DNA of 31,664 nt from Triparma columacea (Eukaryota > Sar > Bolidophyceae > Parmales > Triparmaceae), in the NCBI GenBank assembly GCA_030267965.1, contig BRYA01000262.1, positions 3,673 to 35,336 of the forward strand. The letters run 5' to 3'. The notes beneath the pieces are model-generated. The model searched no databases and was not told the DNA's origin. It saw only the letters and a program-made list of their open reading frames with translations. Below, piece by piece: positions 28,327 to 31,664 of this stretch (positions within the stretch are counted from its first letter, which is position 1; each line of letters opens with the position of its first letter). The position numbers and the translations under genes were made by a program.

Positions 28327-30721
28327 TTATCCCATTTTTCCTGCACCCAGCATCCTCCCCGCGATCATATCCACGCAAGCGATCTTTTCCTCCTTGTCCC
28401 AGCAGTAGTTCGTCGCCATCTCAAAAAGTTTCGCCGTCCCCTCCCCCTCGCACCACTCCAGCTTCTCAACCAAACCCTCGTTCCTAACCAGAACCTCCCC
28501 GCACTTCCCCCCGGCGCCGCCGCACTCCGCCCTGACCTGGAACAAGGCCGCCGTGGTGCTCGTTCCGCCCTCGCTTGACCCGAAGCTTTCCGAGGAGCCG
28601 TCCTCCCAGAGCTTCCCCAAACGCAACCTCAAAATGTAACTTCCCTCACTTAAACCAGTGAGGCGAACGCCGTCCTCCTGGAAAGTCCAGCAGCCTAAAT
28701 AAGTGGGCACAAATGGCCGGAGCGGCCTCTCGCTGTTTGAAAGTTGGACGCTTGAGACTAAGGTAACCCCCGCTCCCCCCTCCTCCCCCCCTTCCACCAT
28801 CTCCAACCACCCGCAAAGCTTGCTGCTCATTTGCCTCTCCACGAAAACGTTAGACGCCTCGCCCACAGTCATGTCCATCCAAATCTCCACCCCCTCCCCC
28901 CCCCCCTCCCCCACGCACCCCACCGGCTGGATGATCTCCATGCTCTCCAAGCGCAGGCCCCCGGCCTCACCTAGAGGGAGGCCCCCGCTCTCCCTCATCA
29001 TCTGAGTACGGGCGTGCCTGTAGCTCTGGTCGTTGTCGCTGTCCCGACCCTTCCCCTCCGGGCTGATCGCCACCATGGGCTTGACCTTGTAAGCCGTGAT
29101 CTCCCCCTTTGCCACGGCCTCAAAGATGAACCAGTCTACGGCCTGCTGGATACCGAGAGAAGACGCGAGGGAATGGAGGGCGAGGGCACCGCGGGGACGG
29201 AGGAGGAGGGCGAAAGCACCGGCGCCGTGGGCGCGGCCCTCGCGGGACATTATCTGAACGGAGAGGTCGCCAACTTTGAAGACTGTCAAGTCTCCGTAAA
29301 TGTCATTGTCGTCCAAAGAACCGAGGAAGCAGATGTCCCACTGGCTGTTATCCCTTAGCTCGGCTAGGAGGTTGTCCCAGTTCCCCCGGTCCTCCCAGAA
29401 CTGTCCTTCGAACTCAACGTCGTCCTCAAGGACGAGGTACATTCTGCTGTCCTCCCCACTAACCTTCTCCCCCTCCCTCAAACCCTGGGCCTCGTCCTTG
29501 GCCTTAGAGTCCTCGACGATTGCCCGCCACGTCCTGAAGTGTGAGTGCGCGCAGCCGAGGACGCTCGTCCTGTACCCGTGGTCCTGGTAAGGGTTCCCGG
29601 TTGCCCCCCCGTACCTCCAGCTGGAGAGAGAGAAGAGATTGGAGAGGGAGGGGGAGTTCGCGAGGTCCAGGGTTGAACCGTCGGTGGCGGGGACGCGGGT
29701 TGGGGGGGGGGTTATGGAGGAAGATGAGAGGAGCCGCTTCATGTGAGACCAACGGTCAGGACGACGGTCGAGATTTATTACGTAAACACCAGAGAGACCG
29801 AGGGTGGAAGACGAGGGGGGGCGGGGGGGGGGGAGCTTTGTGAATACCCCGTGCTGGTCTCCGTCATCGTACCCGCCTTGGGACCTCTCGAACCCCTCCG
29901 CCTCCATCAGTTCCGCCACCCAGGCAGAGACTGAGCCGTATTCGCCTGCGGAGGTGACGGAGAACGCAACGAACCCCCCGGGGGACAGCCACTCGCCGGC
30001 TAAGGAGGCGAAGGTGCGGAATTCTACGGGACCCCAGCCTTCCCACACCTTGAAGTCGAGGTACACCTCCTTCAGGCCTACCCTTGCGAAGTAAAAGGAG
30101 TAATCTGGGGGGAACAAAACGTTGAAAGTTGAGAGGTTCACGACAAAGATACCTTCCAGCATCGTCGAAACGCCCTCCGAGCCCTCCTCGCAGCTCTGGG
30201 AGGACACGTAGAGCCTGGCCTGTGAGCCAGGCTCAGGGCCTTGGCCTCCTCCTCTCTCAAGTGCCCTGCGCCGACCCAGAGGAATTTGCTGAGGTTAGTA
30301 TGCGAGCGAGATAAGGCGATCGAGCCTTCTTCTTAAGAGCGTCCCGCCTTCTCTATCTCTCTCTGTCCCCACCCCCCACCCCTCCGACTTACCTTTTAAA
30401 TCCTTGCCTCCTGAACATTTTAATGCTGGCAACATCCTCAATGAAGGCTGCGACAAACTCAGCGTCTCCAATTTCCTCGATCATCCTGTACCCCGCCTTG
30501 TCATTGAACACAGTCGCGACTTCGACGAGGTCCGACGTATCGAGGGATCCAGGGATCAGCACATTCATGGGGTTGGAACCTGATATTGTGACGGGGCCAA
30601 CACACATTGAGAAGCTTCTGGGGGGGAGGTGAGAGAGGGAGGGGTGGAGAAGGGGGGGATCGGAGAGAACGGGGGGGGAGGAGAGAACGAGAAGGACGAG
30701 GGTGGGGACAAGGGAGATCAT
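28327..30721 (-). CDS. GT25-family glycosyltransferase with extra N- and C-terminal regions
   Basis: About 755 residues from exons 30721-30393 and 30265-28327. It begins with a signal peptide or anchor (ISLVPTLVLLVLSS); an ATG 11 codons upstream (30754) is also possible. The GT25 domain, at about 268-540, opens with GVYVINLDRRPDRW, then has GCAHSHFRTWRAIV and the metal/donor motif LEDDVEF. This family includes procollagen galactosyltransferases and bacterial LPS transferases. Residues 30-265 match nothing I can name with confidence: VYLDFKVWEGWGPVEF and WLSPGGFVAFSV weakly resemble the second half of a methyltransferase fold. The last 215 residues are also unassigned. The splice was set by phase, with GTAAGT donor, TACTAAC branch and GCGCAG acceptor. 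A nearer CTCAG is out of frame. Confidence 0.82.
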
Positions 30722-30754
30722 GGACTCCCTCCAGAAAACACTACGAATTATCAT

Positions 30755-31440
30755 GTTATATTGCTGCGGAGGTCGATTGGAGAGAGTTAGTTTGAAGTCT
30801 GTCCCCATATCGACAGTAGTTATATTGATATACCTCTCTGATGGCCAAATAATCGCACAAAAAACAATTTGGGTCAACCGACGAACAAACATATGAGAGA
30901 GAGCTCTATTTTCACCACATTTGGGGGCGTATGCGATTTTAAAAGTAAATGGGTCGTACAACGATAGCAAGATTTGAGTTTTTGAGGAGAGAGTAGGAGT
31001 AAAGGCGCCCGATATTATAGCCAAATAATCACACAAAAAACACTTCTTGACAATGACGAACAAACATATGAGAGAGAGCTCAATTTTCTCCACATTTGGG
31101 GGCGTAAGCGGACAAAAAAGTGAATGGGTGGTACAAAAATAGCAAGATTTGAGTTTTGAGGAGAGCGTCGGAGTAAAGGCGCCCGATATTGGTAATAAAT
31201 ACTGACCTTCGTTTTGTTCAGAAGAGAGAGAGGGGAGAGAAGGAGAGCTCCGGCCAGACTCTGGCTGACTTTTGAAGGACTCATTATTAATTTGTCCATC
31301 ATACATTTGCTCTAGCTCTTGAAATAGGGATCCCTAGCGATTCCTAAACAGCTCCTAAACAGCATTATTTGGAATAAATCCGTACTAAATCCGCCTAAAA
31401 TCCTCAGCAACCCGAACTCAACCCACTTCCTCCATCCAAA
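30755..31440. other. Intergenic region of the divergent GT25 / NAA30 pair, carrying repeats
   Basis: About 690 bp, of which 30800-31228 are two tandem copies of the dispersed repeat. The remaining 210 bp before the NAA30 start hold a small CCTAAACAGC doublet (near 31345-31362) and otherwise nothing recognisable. A minus-strand reading frame runs from 31306 through the repeats into the GT25 exon, but its N-terminal part is repeat-derived. Confidence 0.6.
30800..31228. repeat. Two tandem copies of the dispersed repeat (same family as 688-930)
   Basis: Copy A is 30800-31014 and copy B 31015-31228. Both carry GAACAAACATATGAGAGAGA, CCACATTTGGGGGCGTA, AATAGCAAGATTTGAG (copy A: GATAGCAAGATTTGAG) and GTAAAGGCGCCCGATATT. 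Copy A keeps the same open minus-strand frame as the copy at 688-930. Copy B has lost one T in a T run (GAGTTTTGAGG against GAGTTTTTGAGG), which breaks that frame. Confidence 0.88.
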
Positions 31441-31664
31441 ATGTCATCCTCACACTATACCACCTCACTTCATGGTACTCATAGCATCCACTACCGCACG
31501 TATGTTTCAGAAGACGATTTAATTCATATCCAAACCTTAGTATCACCCTCTTTATCTGAGCCTTACTCAATCTACACTTACCGCTACTTCCTCCTTAAGT
31601 GGCCCAAGTCGTGCGTCTTCGCCTTCTCCTCCCCGAGCACTTCCTCTCCTCCCAAGGAACCGGG
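31441..31664 (+). CDS. NAA30: N-alpha-acetyltransferase 30, NatC catalytic subunit (partial, 5' part)
   Basis: The reading frame opens at ATG 31441 and runs off the end, giving 74 residues. After a short Ser/His-rich start it reads IHYRTYVSEDDLIHIQTLVS and then SEPYSIYTYRYFLLKWPKSC. The second string is nearly diagnostic for NAA30/Mak3, where the loop with YSIYTYRYF shapes the peptide-binding site. NatC acetylates N-termini of the Met-Leu, Met-Ile and Met-Phe type on cytosolic ribosomes. The acetyl-CoA motif (Q/RxxGxG/A) would lie beyond the window. It is divergent from the GT25 gene. Confidence 0.88.
   Translation, partial: MSSSHYTTSLHGTHSIHYRTYVSEDDLIHIQTLVSPSLSEPYSIYTYRYFLLKWPKSCVFAFSSPSTSSPPKEP

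Noticed and set aside
30266..30290. CTCAG at 30289 as GT25 exon 2 acceptor
   Set aside because: It lies only a few bases after the TACTAAC branch point and gives the wrong phase. GCGCAG at 30266 restores the frame at a normal distance.
30755..31306. N-terminal extension of the GT25 protein through the dispersed repeats
   Set aside because: The upstream part of that frame is made of intergenic repeat sequence also found at 688-930, and a signal peptide begins at the ATG at 30721.
1..31664. CRISPR array, bacterial operons or phage genes
   Set aside because: The repeats present are coding modules, dispersed elements or microsatellites. Introns and protein families are eukaryotic throughout.
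1..31664. tRNA, rRNA or spliceosomal RNA genes
   Set aside because: No cloverleaf-like or conserved RNA sequence was recognised by reading. A covariance-model scan would be needed to exclude small RNAs within introns.

Overview
The window is nuclear DNA from a unicellular eukaryote. Most genes carry short GT-AG introns, many with a clear CTAAC-type branch point and a C-rich tract before the acceptor. Genes are packed tightly: several divergent pairs share promoters of only 85 to 300 bp. A compact stramenopile alga of the Parmales/bolidophyte kind would fit. That is an inference from gene style and protein flavour, not proof. Two runs of N mark assembly gaps (596-599 and 12279-12399).

Layout. 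1-595 (-): fragment of a secreted-looking protein with 110-residue Cys-rich modules joined by Pro/Thr linkers. 600-1165: dispersed repeat copies. 1166-2132 (-): acyl-protein thioesterase with a SAP-like tail, divergent from an aspartic protease (2236-3786, +). 3967-6136 (-): ABCG half-transporter. 6176-6371: a 180-bp MITE-like element with perfect 18-bp inverted ends and an 8-bp target duplication. 6464-7706 (+): pirin. 7839-9044 (-): ankyrin-MYND protein, with a paralogue at 25149-26297 (-). 9356-11643 (-): signal peptide, thioredoxin and NADPH-thioredoxin reductase in one chain ending in HIEL. 11875-13498 (+): TPR-AHA1 fusion. 13700-15127 (+): protein with two U-boxes. 15236-16290 (-): mitochondrial thioredoxin-like protein with an apparent frameshift. 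16376-17266 (+): double cold-shock-domain protein. 17437-18353 (-): NudC/CS-domain protein. 18631-23204 (+): condensin II subunit G2 in eight exons. 23378-24232 (-): PEX11-like protein. 27069-28253 (+): calcium-dependent apyrase (CANT1 family), convergent with a GT25 glycosyltransferase gene (28327-30721, -). 30800-31228: two tandem copies of the same dispersed repeat. 31441-31664 (+): first part of NAA30, the NatC catalytic subunit.

Most neighbours are unrelated housekeeping genes. Loose themes are protein folding and Hsp90 co-chaperones (TPR-AHA1, CS domain, U-box), thiol redox (ER-type Trx-TrxR fusion, mitochondrial Trx-like protein), and Golgi glycosylation (GT25 beside a UDPase-type apyrase). 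The accessory-looking material is the repeat family, the MITE, the duplicated ankyrin-MYND genes and the modular Cys-rich fragment. All exon boundaries were placed by eye from GT/AG sites, reading phase and family conservation.
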